Source: Psychrobacillus sp032154225 (GTDB taxonomy: Bacteria > Bacillota > Bacilli > Bacillales_A > Planococcaceae). From it: a stretch of 64,000 nucleotides of DNA. Each line of letters begins with the position of its first letter. Position 1 is the first letter of the stretch. Shown here piece by piece: positions 8,956 to 16,007 of this stretch. The notes beneath the pieces were generated by a model. That model had not been told where the DNA came from. It saw only the letters and a list, made by a program, of their open reading frames with translations, and made no database searches. The stretch is from the NCBI RefSeq assembly GCF_032154225.1, contig NZ_JALDYF010000004.1, forward strand, positions 124,001 to 188,000, given 5' to 3'. Both the position numbers and the translations under genes were made by a program.

Positions 8956-8990
8956 AAGGACCTAATTCTTCGTGAATTAGGTCCTTTTTC
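8956..8990 (+). terminator. Intrinsic terminator of acnA
   Basis: A 13-bp perfect stem (AAGGACCTAATTC / GAATTAGGTCCTT) with a TTCGT loop is followed by a T run. Confidence 0.9.
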
Positions 8991-9050
8991 TAATGTACTA
9001 CGCTTCTTTTTAGAGCATAAAATTAGAAAAAGTGAGTAGGAGTGATCTGT

Positions 9051-9452
9051 ACGAAAAAAAGAAAACTTATAGTAGTAGCTATCTTATCTTTATTATTAAT
9101 CACGTTCTTTAAAACTAGCTCCAATCCTCCCATAGTTGAAAGAGGTTCTAGTTCTCAAATAACACTAGTAGATCAAGAGTTAGAGGACTTTTAAGTCAAG
9201 TTGACTCAAAAAGATGGATTATTTGATAAAGTAGGAAAAAAGCTAATGAAAAAAGGATATGAACATAATACGCTAGGTATGGTCAATTCTCAAGATGAAA
9301 TCCTCGTCAAGTTTGTTCTTACTAATAAAGAAGCAAATAAGAAGGAAAGAAATGAAGTAATAACCATTTTTAATGAACTAATTGTAGAGAATGGGATGGA
9401 ACCAAAGTTATTTAAGGTGAAGGTAAGCAATGATGACAGTCCGGATTGGTAG
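9051..9452 (+). pseudogene. Disrupted gene for a small anchored protein: ACG in place of start, in-frame TAA
   Basis: One reading frame runs from 9051 to 9452 and is broken only by TAA at 9192-9194. The first half encodes a basic start (TKKRKLIVVAILSLLLITFF) with one hydrophobic segment, like a signal or anchor. The second half is a soluble ~85-residue segment beginning LTQKDGLFDKVGKKLMKKG. A GGAG site lies at 9039-9042, at the right distance from codon ACG 9051, where ATG would be expected. The only other in-frame start, GTG at 9042, overlaps that site. The second half could still be made from TTG 9201, but no ribosome site is visible there. I do not recognise the family. Confidence 0.6.
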
Positions 9453-9649
9453 TTGTATAAAAAAGAGTAAGTGCGAAGCAAAAATACACGGTTAACAGTT
9501 GGAGAACAGATACACAAGCTCGCTTGCCAAAAATATTTAATTACTTGTCACTGTAGTTGAAGGAGAGTGAAAAGCGAACATTCAAATTGCAATAACTAGC
9601 TAAACGGTTTGTTTATAATCATTAAAGTTTATATTAACTGGAATTTCTA
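9453..9649 (+). other. Intergenic stretch without a recognisable gene
   Basis: About 200 bp between the pseudogene and the riboswitch promoter hold no ORF with a ribosome site. I see no terminator for the pseudogene and nothing else to annotate. Confidence 0.5.
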
Positions 9650-9678
9650 TTGCAATATTCGTCTTTTAGTAATAAACT
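9650..9678 (+). promoter_or_regulatory. Sigma-A promoter for the ZTP-riboswitch operon
   Basis: A -35 box TTGCAA (9650-9655) and a -10 box TAAACT (9673-9678) are spaced by 17 nt. This places the transcription start about 8-10 nt before the first riboswitch helix. Confidence 0.5.
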
Positions 9679-9690
9679 ATTTATTGTTCC

Positions 9691-9764
9691 ACACTATATG
9701 TAACTGGCGTAAACATGGAAAACCATGGGGAAACATATAGCTATAGCGTCGCGCGCCTGGGCAA
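9691..9764 (+). promoter_or_regulatory. ZTP (pfl-motif) riboswitch aptamer
   Basis: The hallmarks of the pfl motif are present in order. Helix P1 is CTATATGT (9694-9701) with ACATATAG (9733-9740). ACTGGCG is at 9703-9709. Hairpin P2 is CATGG/CCATG (9714-9727), followed by GGGGAAA. The 3' conserved CGCCTGGGCA is at 9754-9763. GGCG at 9706-9709 can pair with CGCC at 9754-9757 to form the expected pseudoknot. This class senses ZMP/ZTP, the AICAR nucleotides that build up when 10-formyl-tetrahydrofolate is short. It typically controls purine and one-carbon genes, consistent with the downstream permease and phosphoribosyltransferase. Confidence 0.88.
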
Positions 9765-9816
9765 AGTATTTAGATAAAGTCGTACAATTCTGTACGACTA
9801 ACTAAGTGCTTTTTTT
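9763..9816 (+). terminator. Riboswitch expression platform: intrinsic terminator
   Basis: A two-part hairpin is visible. Outer helix AAAGTATTTAG (9763-9773) pairs with CTAAGTGCTTT (9802-9812, with G-U pairs). Inner helix AGTCGTACA pairs with TGTACGACT. Seven T follow. The stem starts exactly at the last conserved bases of the aptamer, so ligand binding (the pseudoknot) and termination should be mutually exclusive, giving an ON switch. Confidence 0.82.
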
Positions 9817-9847
9817 CGTGGAAATAAACGAAGAAAAGGTGAAGTTT

Positions 9848-10906
9848 TTGGATTATGTAAAGGATATTTTAGCAGCTCTTGGAGTATTACTAAACGGTTT
9901 ACCACAAGGATTACTAGCGTTAACGTTCGGATTTGCTTCCGTTCCAACAGCGTTAGCATTTTTTGTTGGGGCAATTGGGAATACAGCAACCGGATCTATC
10001 CCAGTTATCTCTTATCAGGCAGAGACAATTACCGTAGCAGGTACAATGGGAAAAAATATGAGAGAACGGTTGTCGATGATTTTCTTCGGCGCTTTTATCA
10101 TGTTACTAATAGGTTTGTTCGGATTTTTAGAAAAAATCGTTGATTTTATCGGTCCTGTAATTACAAATGGGATGATGGCCGGTGTAGGACTTATGCTAGT
10201 TAAAGTCTCCTTTGATATGTCTAAAAGTGATAAAGCAGTCGGGATAAGTTCTTTTATCGTAGCAATTATTACATATATGTATACAAGTGATCTTGTATAT
10301 ACGGTTATCCTTTCGGTTGTCATTTCAAGTATTATGGGGCATTTCTTTAAAAAAGAAGTAGAAACGCCAGTTTTAGAAAAGGAAAAATTCATATTACAAA
10401 AGTTAATTCTTAATACATCTGTTATACGTGGTGCACTTGCAATGGTCACATTGAACATTGGTGCCAATATCGCCTTTGGTAAAATCAATGGGGAAATAGC
10501 AAATCAAGAAGTAAATGTAGATCACTTAACGATTATTAGTAGTTTAGCCGATATGGTCTCTGCTATTTTCGGTGGAGCACCTGTAGAAGTTGTAATTTCT
10601 GCTACATCTAGTGCACCACATGCTGTATTTGCCGGAGTTTTAATGATGGTTATCATGGGTATTATTTTACTTAGTGGACTGTTACCTAAGCTTGGAAAGT
10701 ATATTCCAAGTGCATCGATTGCGGGATTTCTTTTTGTATTAGGTGCGATTGTCACGTTACCTGGCAATGCAACCGCTGCTTTTGAGGGTGGAGGGGGCTC
10801 TGCTATAGTTGGGGGCATGACAATGATTATTACCGCTTTGTTTGACCCATTTTTAGGAATGCTTGCCGGATTAATAATGGAATTTTTACTTTCTATCTTT
10901 GCTTAA
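9848..10906 (+). CDS. NCS2-type purine/xanthine permease-like transporter (short form)
   Basis: The protein has about 352 aa and roughly 10-12 membrane segments. It begins with a nucleobase-transporter-like N-terminus (LLNGLPQGLLALTFGF, then GAIGNTATGSIPVISYQ). It is shorter than typical NCS2 permeases of about 430 aa, but I see no frameshift. I chose TTG 9848 because AGGTGA lies just before it; the longer frame would begin inside the riboswitch terminator. Control by a ZTP riboswitch and the following phosphoribosyltransferase suggest uptake of a purine base or a purine precursor. The substrate is inferred from context. Confidence 0.72.
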   Translation: MDYVKDILAALGVLLNGLPQGLLALTFGFASVPTALAFFVGAIGNTATGSIPVISYQAETITVAGTMGKNMRERLSMIFFGAFIMLLIGLFGFLEKIVDFIGPVITNGMMAGVGLMLVKVSFDMSKSDKAVGISSFIVAIITYMYTSDLVYTVILSVVISSIMGHFFKKEVETPVLEKEKFILQKLILNTSVIRGALAMVTLNIGANIAFGKINGEIANQEVNVDHLTIISSLADMVSAIFGGAPVEVVISATSSAPHAVFAGVLMMVIMGIILLSGLLPKLGKYIPSASIAGFLFVLGAIVTLPGNATAAFEGGGGSAIVGGMTMIITALFDPFLGMLAGLIMEFLLSIFA

Positions 10907-10930
10907 TATTGAATAAAGAGGAGTTTTAAT

Positions 10931-11470
10931 ATGAAATCAACTTACACTTTAGAAGTTGCAGGTTTAACAAGAGAATTACCGATTGTAAAATTAACGGATG
11001 AGTTAAGTATTGCTAGTTTTGTTATTTTAGGCGATGCTGAACTTGTACGAAAAGCATCTCCAATTCTAGCTGAGTTATTACCAGAAGTAGATGTATTAGT
11101 TACTGCTGAAGCAAAAGGAATACCACTTATTTATGAAATCGCAAATGTACTAAATATGCCAAAGTATTATGTGGCTCGTAAAAGTACAAAAGCGTATATG
11201 CAAGAACCATTGATTAATGAAGTGTTTTCTATTACAACGCAAACGAAACAATTCTTATGTCTAGATCAAAAAGATGCTGTTGAAATTGCAAATAAGCGTG
11301 TAGCTATAATTGATGATGTTATCAGTACAGGAGAATCGATTAAAGCGCTAGAAGAATTGGTCGAAAAAGCTGGTGGACAAGTTGTGGCACGAGCGGCGAT
11401 TTTAGCTGAAGGCGATGCATGTAAAAGAGAAGATATTATATTTCTAGAAAAACTTCCTTTATTTAAGTAG
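10931..11470 (+). CDS. Adenine-type phosphoribosyltransferase (type I PRTase)
   Basis: This 179-aa protein has the PRPP-binding loop VAIIDDVISTGESIKALEELV and the upstream LVTAEAKGIPLIYEIA segment that binds pyrophosphate in APRT/XPRT enzymes. It would convert a purine base plus PRPP to the nucleotide. It follows the permease with a 24-bp gap and a GAGGAG site, so import and phosphoribosylation are probably coupled. The exact base (adenine, xanthine or an AICA-like imidazole) cannot be read from sequence. It is not necessarily the main housekeeping Apt. Confidence 0.8.
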   Translation: MKSTYTLEVAGLTRELPIVKLTDELSIASFVILGDAELVRKASPILAELLPEVDVLVTAEAKGIPLIYEIANVLNMPKYYVARKSTKAYMQEPLINEVFSITTQTKQFLCLDQKDAVEIANKRVAIIDDVISTGESIKALEELVEKAGGQVVARAAILAEGDACKREDIIFLEKLPLFK

Positions 11471-11492
11471 TTCAGTAGATGTAGTAGCAATA

Positions 11493-11528
11493 GGGACTAT
11501 CACGAATGAATTTTGTGATAGTCCTTTT
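11493..11528 (+). terminator. Intrinsic terminator of the permease-PRTase operon
   Basis: A 10-bp stem GGACTATCAC / GTGATAGTCC with an 11-nt loop is followed by TTTT. Confidence 0.8.
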
Positions 11529-11547
11529 CGATTGAAATCTTCCTTAC

Positions 11548-12090
11548 TTATTTTTCGAAATCAGGTCTGATAATTGAAAAAACAAATGCATCATTTGACT
11601 TTTCATTTTGATAAATATAGCCTCGTAATAAACCTTCTTTTTGAAACCCTAATTTTAATAAAAGTTTAAAAGAAGCTTCATTTTCCGGAAATGTAACAGC
11701 CGCAATGCGATATAGCGCAAGCTCTTCAAAACAATAATTGATAACCGCTTCTACTGCTTCGCTCACAATCCCTTTTCTCCAATGCTCAGGTAGTAGATCA
11801 TAGCCGATTTCTGTTCGTTTACTAGAGATCACCAGATTGTTTAAACCAACTGTCCCAACAAATTCGGATGTTTCTTTCACAATAATACCCCACCGAATCG
11901 AGCTTTTTGCTTCAAAACGCTTTGAAAATGATTCAATCATATTCACTGCTTGTTCTTTTTGAGTAAAAGCCGACATCCCGTAATACCTTATTATTTCTTC
12001 ATTTGAAAAGATACTATACACATTCTCTGCATACTTTTCACTAATTTCGACTAATTTTAGTCGTTCGGTTTCTAATAGTGGAAACTCCAT
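11548..12090 (-). CDS. GNAT acetyltransferase, RimJ/RimL type
   Basis: This 180-aa protein matches the RimJ/RimL branch. It starts with the LLETERLKLVEI strand. The acetyl-CoA loop region reads GYDLLPEHWRKGIVSEAVEAVI, and AAVTFPENEASFKLLLKLGF follows. Such enzymes acetylate N-terminal amines of ribosomal proteins or small molecules; the target is not predictable. GGAGGAC precedes the ATG. It is divergent from the large activator gene, and a long perfect inverted repeat lies in the shared upstream region. Confidence 0.85.
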   Translation of the reverse strand: MEFPLLETERLKLVEISEKYAENVYSIFSNEEIIRYYGMSAFTQKEQAVNMIESFSKRFEAKSSIRWGIIVKETSEFVGTVGLNNLVISSKRTEIGYDLLPEHWRKGIVSEAVEAVINYCFEELALYRIAAVTFPENEASFKLLLKLGFQKEGLLRGYIYQNEKSNDAFVFSIIRPDFEK

Positions 12091-12121
12091 AGTTGTCCTC
12101 CTTATATCCTTTCATACATAT

Positions 12122-12172
12122 TATCATATTAACCTTCTGAATAGTCGTTCAATTCAGAAGGTTAATATGATA
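12122..12172. repeat. 21-bp perfect inverted repeat in a divergent intergenic region
   Basis: Arms 12122-12142 and 12152-12172 are exact reverse complements around the 9-nt centre AGTCGTTCA. The repeat lies 31 bp before the GNAT gene start and 42 bp before the STAND/BTAD regulator start, where no terminator is needed. No T tract follows on either strand. Its length suggests an operator for both divergent genes, or a palindromic insert. Confidence 0.8.
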
Positions 12173-12214
12173 CGATAATAGAAGTTAGTGCTTGAATGGA
12201 AAGGAGAGTACTGG

Positions 12215-15200
12215 ATGGAACAAACTACAATTCTTATATCTAAGCTAATCCCACCTATACCGTCTTCTTTTTATATGAGAAGATCGACTCTCATTAAGAA
12301 ATTAAAAACAAATTCTCATGTTAAATTAACACTTTTACATAGTGGTGCTGGTTTTGGAAAAAGTTCCGCAGTAGCACAGTATTTTGATGACTCAAGAAGC
12401 CTTTATTCTTGGTATACAATTACTGAGGAAGATGATGATATCCTTCCTTTTTTAAGGCATTTATTTCAAAGTGTAAGACGAGTCATACCGACATTTGGAA
12501 ATAGCTTCATAGATCGAGAAATGCTTTCTGTGTATCCGAAAGAGGAAGAAATAGTGCAGTGGCATGCACTTTTTAGTAATGAACTTTATATGATCGATGA
12601 ACCATTTTCCATTGTACTAGATGATTTCCATCTTGTTGATCACGTATTTCACATCAATTATCTTCTAGAAAAAGTTATAGAGTTTCTGCCACCTAATATT
12701 CATATAGTTGTTGCCTCACGAACTCGTCCCAAATGGGCTATTCTATTAAAGTTAAAGTTAAATACGCAATTAGTAGAAATTATTGAAAAAGACTTTATGT
12801 TTACGGAAGAGGAAATTCAAGTGTTTTTTGAAGACTATTTTGAGAAAGTTATTTCTGAACAGGAAGCAAAAGAAATTATGACGCTTACGGAAGGATGGGC
12901 TATTGCTATTCATTTATTAGCAATGCAGTTATCTGAAACTAGTAGACAAATAGACGAATTATTTAATCCGGCATTAAAAGATTTGTTTTCCTATTTATCA
13001 GAAGAGGTATTTTTATTCATGCCACAAGAAGATCAGCAATCCCTACTTAATTTTAGTATATTTCCTATCTTCACGGAACAGTTAATGAGAGACTTTTTCG
13101 GAGAAGAGGAGGCAGGTAATTTAGAAAGATTAGCTAGTAGTCATGTTTTTATTCAATCTTTAAGTGATAGTGGGTCCTATCGCTTCCATGCATTGTTTCA
13201 ACATTTCTTAGAAACAAAGTGGCTACAGACGAATAGTTCTATATTTTATGAAACGCATAAAAGAGCTGCTCTTTATTATGGTGAAAAAAATAATCTATTG
13301 CAGTCACTTCATCATGGTGTGAAAGTAAATGATGACTTTTTTCTTGGAAAACTGCTTGTTCAATTTGCCCATTCGATGGTAAAGGCTGGTCAATTCGATT
13401 GGTTGCTTGATTTGTTAAAAGATCTTTCGGAAAAATGGAGAGAAGAATTTTACGAACTCTTTTATTATGAGGGCGAGTGTCACAGATACCGAGCGTTTTA
13501 TGAAAAAGCAAGGAACGCTTATACGACTTGTTTAAATATTGCGCAGAAGAAAGAAGATACGCTTTATTTGAGTCGTGCGAATACAGGAATCGCCCATATT
13601 TACTTAGATACGATACAACCTGGACTTGCAGAACCGTATTTGTTAGAAGCTATCCATTGGGCCGATAAAACTCCCGCAGTTAGTTCTCTCGATATGGCTC
13701 TTTTAAAACGTTTATTAGCTGAAAATCTTGTGAATTTAGGAAAAGCAAAAGAGGCAGACACCTGGGTTAAACAGGAAAAAATCGATGCTGTGATTTTACA
13801 AGAAGGAAATTTAGATGCACGTATCTTACTTCGTAGGGGAAGGTTGAATGAGGCACAAATACTTTTAGAAAGTCGAACAAATATGGAGCTCCGATTACCA
13901 GATTCACATCGTGAAACGGAAGTACTTCTATCTCTTATCTATTCATTAACAGGCCAAACGACATTAGCTAAAGAAACATCATTAAAGGGTGTTGAAATTG
14001 GTTTGCGGGAGAAATCAGGATTTGTAGAGGCAGTCGGGTGGATTAGAAAAGGTCATTCAGAAATTTTAGATGACCCATTTGATTTAGAAACGCCAGAAGA
14101 ACATTATTTAAAAGCAGTTAATCAGATGGAAGAGCTAAATGTTTCTAGAGGTAAAGCGGAGCCTTATATGGGACTTTCTATTCTTAAATCTAGGCAAGGC
14201 TTGTTACAAGAAGCTATCTCTTATGGAGAAAAGGGGCTAAGAGAAACTGAAAAAGTAAATGATTATTGGCTTTCGGCTCTAATATTAGTTGGGCTCACGA
14301 TTGTTTACTGTGAGCATAAGGAAATGGAGAAGGCTATGGAAGTTGCAAATGAAGCAAATCGTCTGTTTATAGTTTGCGGAGATACATACGGACAAATGAT
14401 TTCAACTTACTGGTTAATGTATATTGCCTATCAGATTGAACAAGAAGAGCAATTTTCGCAGCAAGCAAGAGCATTTGCACATCTTTGTTTGACAAATGAT
14501 TTCCTATTCTTTCTTCAGAAAAAGACAATGTTCGGGCCAATGAATCTCCAAATACTATACCCTATGTTTCAATATGCTTTAAAAAACAACCCGAATTCGA
14601 ATGAAATTCAACATTTAGCTGACGTATTAAATATTAGTTCTACGATAAATTATCCTGGTTATCAGTTAATCATTCAATTGTTAGGACCATTTTCTCTTTT
14701 TATTGGTCATGAGGAAGTTAGAGATAAACAATGGCAACGCGACAAAGCAAAAGAATTATTTGTTTATCTTTATTTACAAAAACATCGTTTTGTTCCAAAA
14801 GAAGAATTAATGAGGGTGGTTTGGGGAGAAGGAGAAGAAAAGGCAATTGATCGGGATTTTAAAGTAGCTCTTAATGCTTTATTAAAAGTAATCGAACCGA
14901 AACGTTTACCGAGAGAGGATTCTTTTTTTATCCTTCGAAAGCAGTCAATGTACCGCTTAAATCCAGATGCATTAATAATAAGCGATATGGATAGTTTTTA
15001 TAACTATGCTGATATGGGAATAAATGAACTGAATCCAAACGTCTCTAAGGATATTCTTTTAAAAGCTGTAAAGTTGTATAAAGGTATGCTCTTTGAGGAT
15101 AAAATGGCCATTGAATGGATTTCACATGACAGAGAAAAAATACAATTGCTTTATATAGCGGTTTTAGAACGTCTTGCTCAAACATGTACAAGATTAAAGG

Positions 15201-15421
15201 AATTTGAGAAAACGATCTATTGGGCAGAGAAGCTTTTGCGAATTGATCAGACATGGGAGGAAGCATATCGTTTACTCATGTATGCTTATTATCAACTGCA
15301 AAATCGTTCTCAATCTGTGAAATGGTACGAACGCTGTGTTGCTGTCTTGGAGCAGGAGTTAAGCATTGAGCCGATGAAAACAACTGTTCAAATGTATGAA
15401 ATGATTACGAATTATGAATGA
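12215..15421 (+). CDS. Giant STAND-type transcriptional activator with winged-helix/BTAD C-terminus
   Basis: This protein has about 1068 aa. An N-terminal STAND/MalT-like NTPase has Walker A GAGFGKSS (near residue 47) and Walker B SIVLDDFHLVD. A long helical TPR-like region follows (about 400-800). The C-terminus starts at LLGPFSLFIGHEEV, with an OmpR-like winged helix (KAKELFVYLYLQKHRFVPKEELMRVVWG) and a bacterial transcriptional activation domain of TPR repeats. Such proteins oligomerise on binding an inducer and then activate nearby genes. ATG 12215 is preceded by AAGGAG at 8 nt. It lies directly upstream of the Liv-type operon, so it most likely controls that operon in response to the imported compound. 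Confidence 0.85.
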   Translation: MEQTTILISKLIPPIPSSFYMRRSTLIKKLKTNSHVKLTLLHSGAGFGKSSAVAQYFDDSRSLYSWYTITEEDDDILPFLRHLFQSVRRVIPTFGNSFIDREMLSVYPKEEEIVQWHALFSNELYMIDEPFSIVLDDFHLVDHVFHINYLLEKVIEFLPPNIHIVVASRTRPKWAILLKLKLNTQLVEIIEKDFMFTEEEIQVFFEDYFEKVISEQEAKEIMTLTEGWAIAIHLLAMQLSETSRQIDELFNPALKDLFSYLSEEVFLFMPQEDQQSLLNFSIFPIFTEQLMRDFFGEEEAGNLERLASSHVFIQSLSDSGSYRFHALFQHFLETKWLQTNSSIFYETHKRAALYYGEKNNLLQSLHHGVKVNDDFFLGKLLVQFAHSMVKAGQFDWLLDLLKDLSEKWREEFYELFYYEGECHRYRAFYEKARNAYTTCLNIAQKKEDTLYLSRANTGIAHIYLDTIQPGLAEPYLLEAIHWADKTPAVSSLDMALLKRLLAENLVNLGKAKEADTWVKQEKIDAVILQEGNLDARILLRRGRLNEAQILLESRTNMELRLPDSHRETEVLLSLIYSLTGQTTLAKETSLKGVEIGLREKSGFVEAVGWIRKGHSEILDDPFDLETPEEHYLKAVNQMEELNVSRGKAEPYMGLSILKSRQGLLQEAISYGEKGLRETEKVNDYWLSALILVGLTIVYCEHKEMEKAMEVANEANRLFIVCGDTYGQMISTYWLMYIAYQIEQEEQFSQQARAFAHLCLTNDFLFFLQKKTMFGPMNLQILYPMFQYALKNNPNSNEIQHLADVLNISSTINYPGYQLIIQLLGPFSLFIGHEEVRDKQWQRDKAKELFVYLYLQKHRFVPKEELMRVVWGEGEEKAIDRDFKVALNALLKVIEPKRLPREDSFFILRKQSMYRLNPDALIISDMDSFYNYADMGINELNPNVSKDILLKAVKLYKGMLFEDKMAIEWISHDREKIQLLYIAVLERLAQTCTRLKEFEKTIYWAEKLLRIDQTWEEAYRLLMYAYYQLQNRSQSVKWYERCVAVLEQELSIEPMKTTVQMYEMITNYE

Positions 15422-15446
15422 GTAATAGAGACTAAAAAATGTGAAG

Positions 15447-15480
15447 GAGCTTGAGGATTTAGTTGTTCAAGCTCTTTTTT
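15447..15480 (+). terminator. Intrinsic terminator of the activator gene
   Basis: An 8-bp stem GAGCTTGA / TCAAGCTC with a 12-nt loop is followed by six T. Confidence 0.75.
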
Positions 15481-15523
15481 ATGTGTGGATTTTTACTGTT
15501 ACTTGTTCCTATACGTCTTAAAA

Positions 15524-15898
15524 GAGCTTTTGCTCCTGCGCTGCTTCGCATGCTCGTCGCAAAAAAAAGTTTGCTACTGCGCTGCTTCGCATGCTCGTCG
15601 CAAAAAAAGTTTGCTACTGCGCTGCTTCGCATGCTCGTCGCAAAAAAAGTTTGCTCCTGCGTCGCTTCGCTTACTCGTCGCAAATGAAAAGTTTGCTCCT
15701 GCGCTGCTTCGCTTACTCGTCGCAAATGAAAAGTTTGCTCCTGCGCTGCTTCGCTTGCTCGTCGCAAAAAAAGTTTGCTCCTGCGCTGCTTCGCTTGCTC
15801 GTAGCAAAAAAAGTTTGCTCCTGCGTTGCTCCTGCGTTGCTTCGCTTACTCGTCGCAAATGAAAAGTTTGCTCCTGCGCCGCTCCGCTTGCTCGTCGC
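15524..15898. repeat. Tandem array of nine ~40-bp GC-rich repeats
   Basis: Nine imperfect copies share the core CTGCGCTGCTTCGC and TGCTCGTCGC, joined by A-rich spacers (AAAAAAAGTTTGCT or AAATGAAAAGTTTGCT). Unit lengths are 40, 41 or 42 bp, not multiples of three, so the apparent ORFs across it on both strands are artefacts. Copy 8 carries an internal 11-bp duplication (TGCTCCTGCGT twice). The copies vary at a few positions (CATGCTC, CTTACTC, CTTGCTC), suggesting expansion by slippage or unequal crossing over. The array is visibly more GC-rich than its surroundings. Each unit can fold weakly (TTGC...GCAA outside GCG...CGC). Confidence 0.9.
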
Positions 15899-15936
15899 AA
15901 ATGAGTTACAGAAGCAGTCGCTTCTGTAACTCATTT
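15899..15936. repeat. 17-bp perfect hairpin at the end of the tandem array
   Basis: Arms 15899-15915 and 15920-15936 are perfect reverse complements around AGTC. The left arm begins with the AAATGA that starts several array units, so it replaces a tenth copy. No T tract follows, so a simple terminator is unlikely. It sits just upstream of the cre site and the Liv-type operon. Confidence 0.8.
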
Positions 15937-15969
15937 GTAACTCCCATTATGTACGATTTAACAGAAGCA

Positions 15970-15983
15970 TGAGAGCGCTTACA
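15970..15983. promoter_or_regulatory. Catabolite-responsive element (cre) for CcpA
   Basis: TGAGAGCGCTTACA fits the consensus TGWNANCGNTNWCA at every position. It lies 25 bp before the start codon of the transporter operon, a location where CcpA-HPr(Ser-P) blocks transcription. It implies that the operon is shut off when a preferred sugar is present. Confidence 0.75.
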
Positions 15984-16007
15984 AATGGAAGGTGGAAGGA
16001 GATTTAT

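Noticed and set aside
15524..15898. CRISPR array
   Set aside because: Repeats are contiguous and imperfect with A-rich joints of 7-10 bp, with no unique spacers and no cas genes nearby.
15459..15934. Several overlapping ORFs with repeats like ATSKRSSAGANF on both strands
   Set aside because: They are translations of the 40-42-bp tandem array; unit lengths are not multiples of three, no ribosome sites exist, and every frame is open because the repeat lacks stops.
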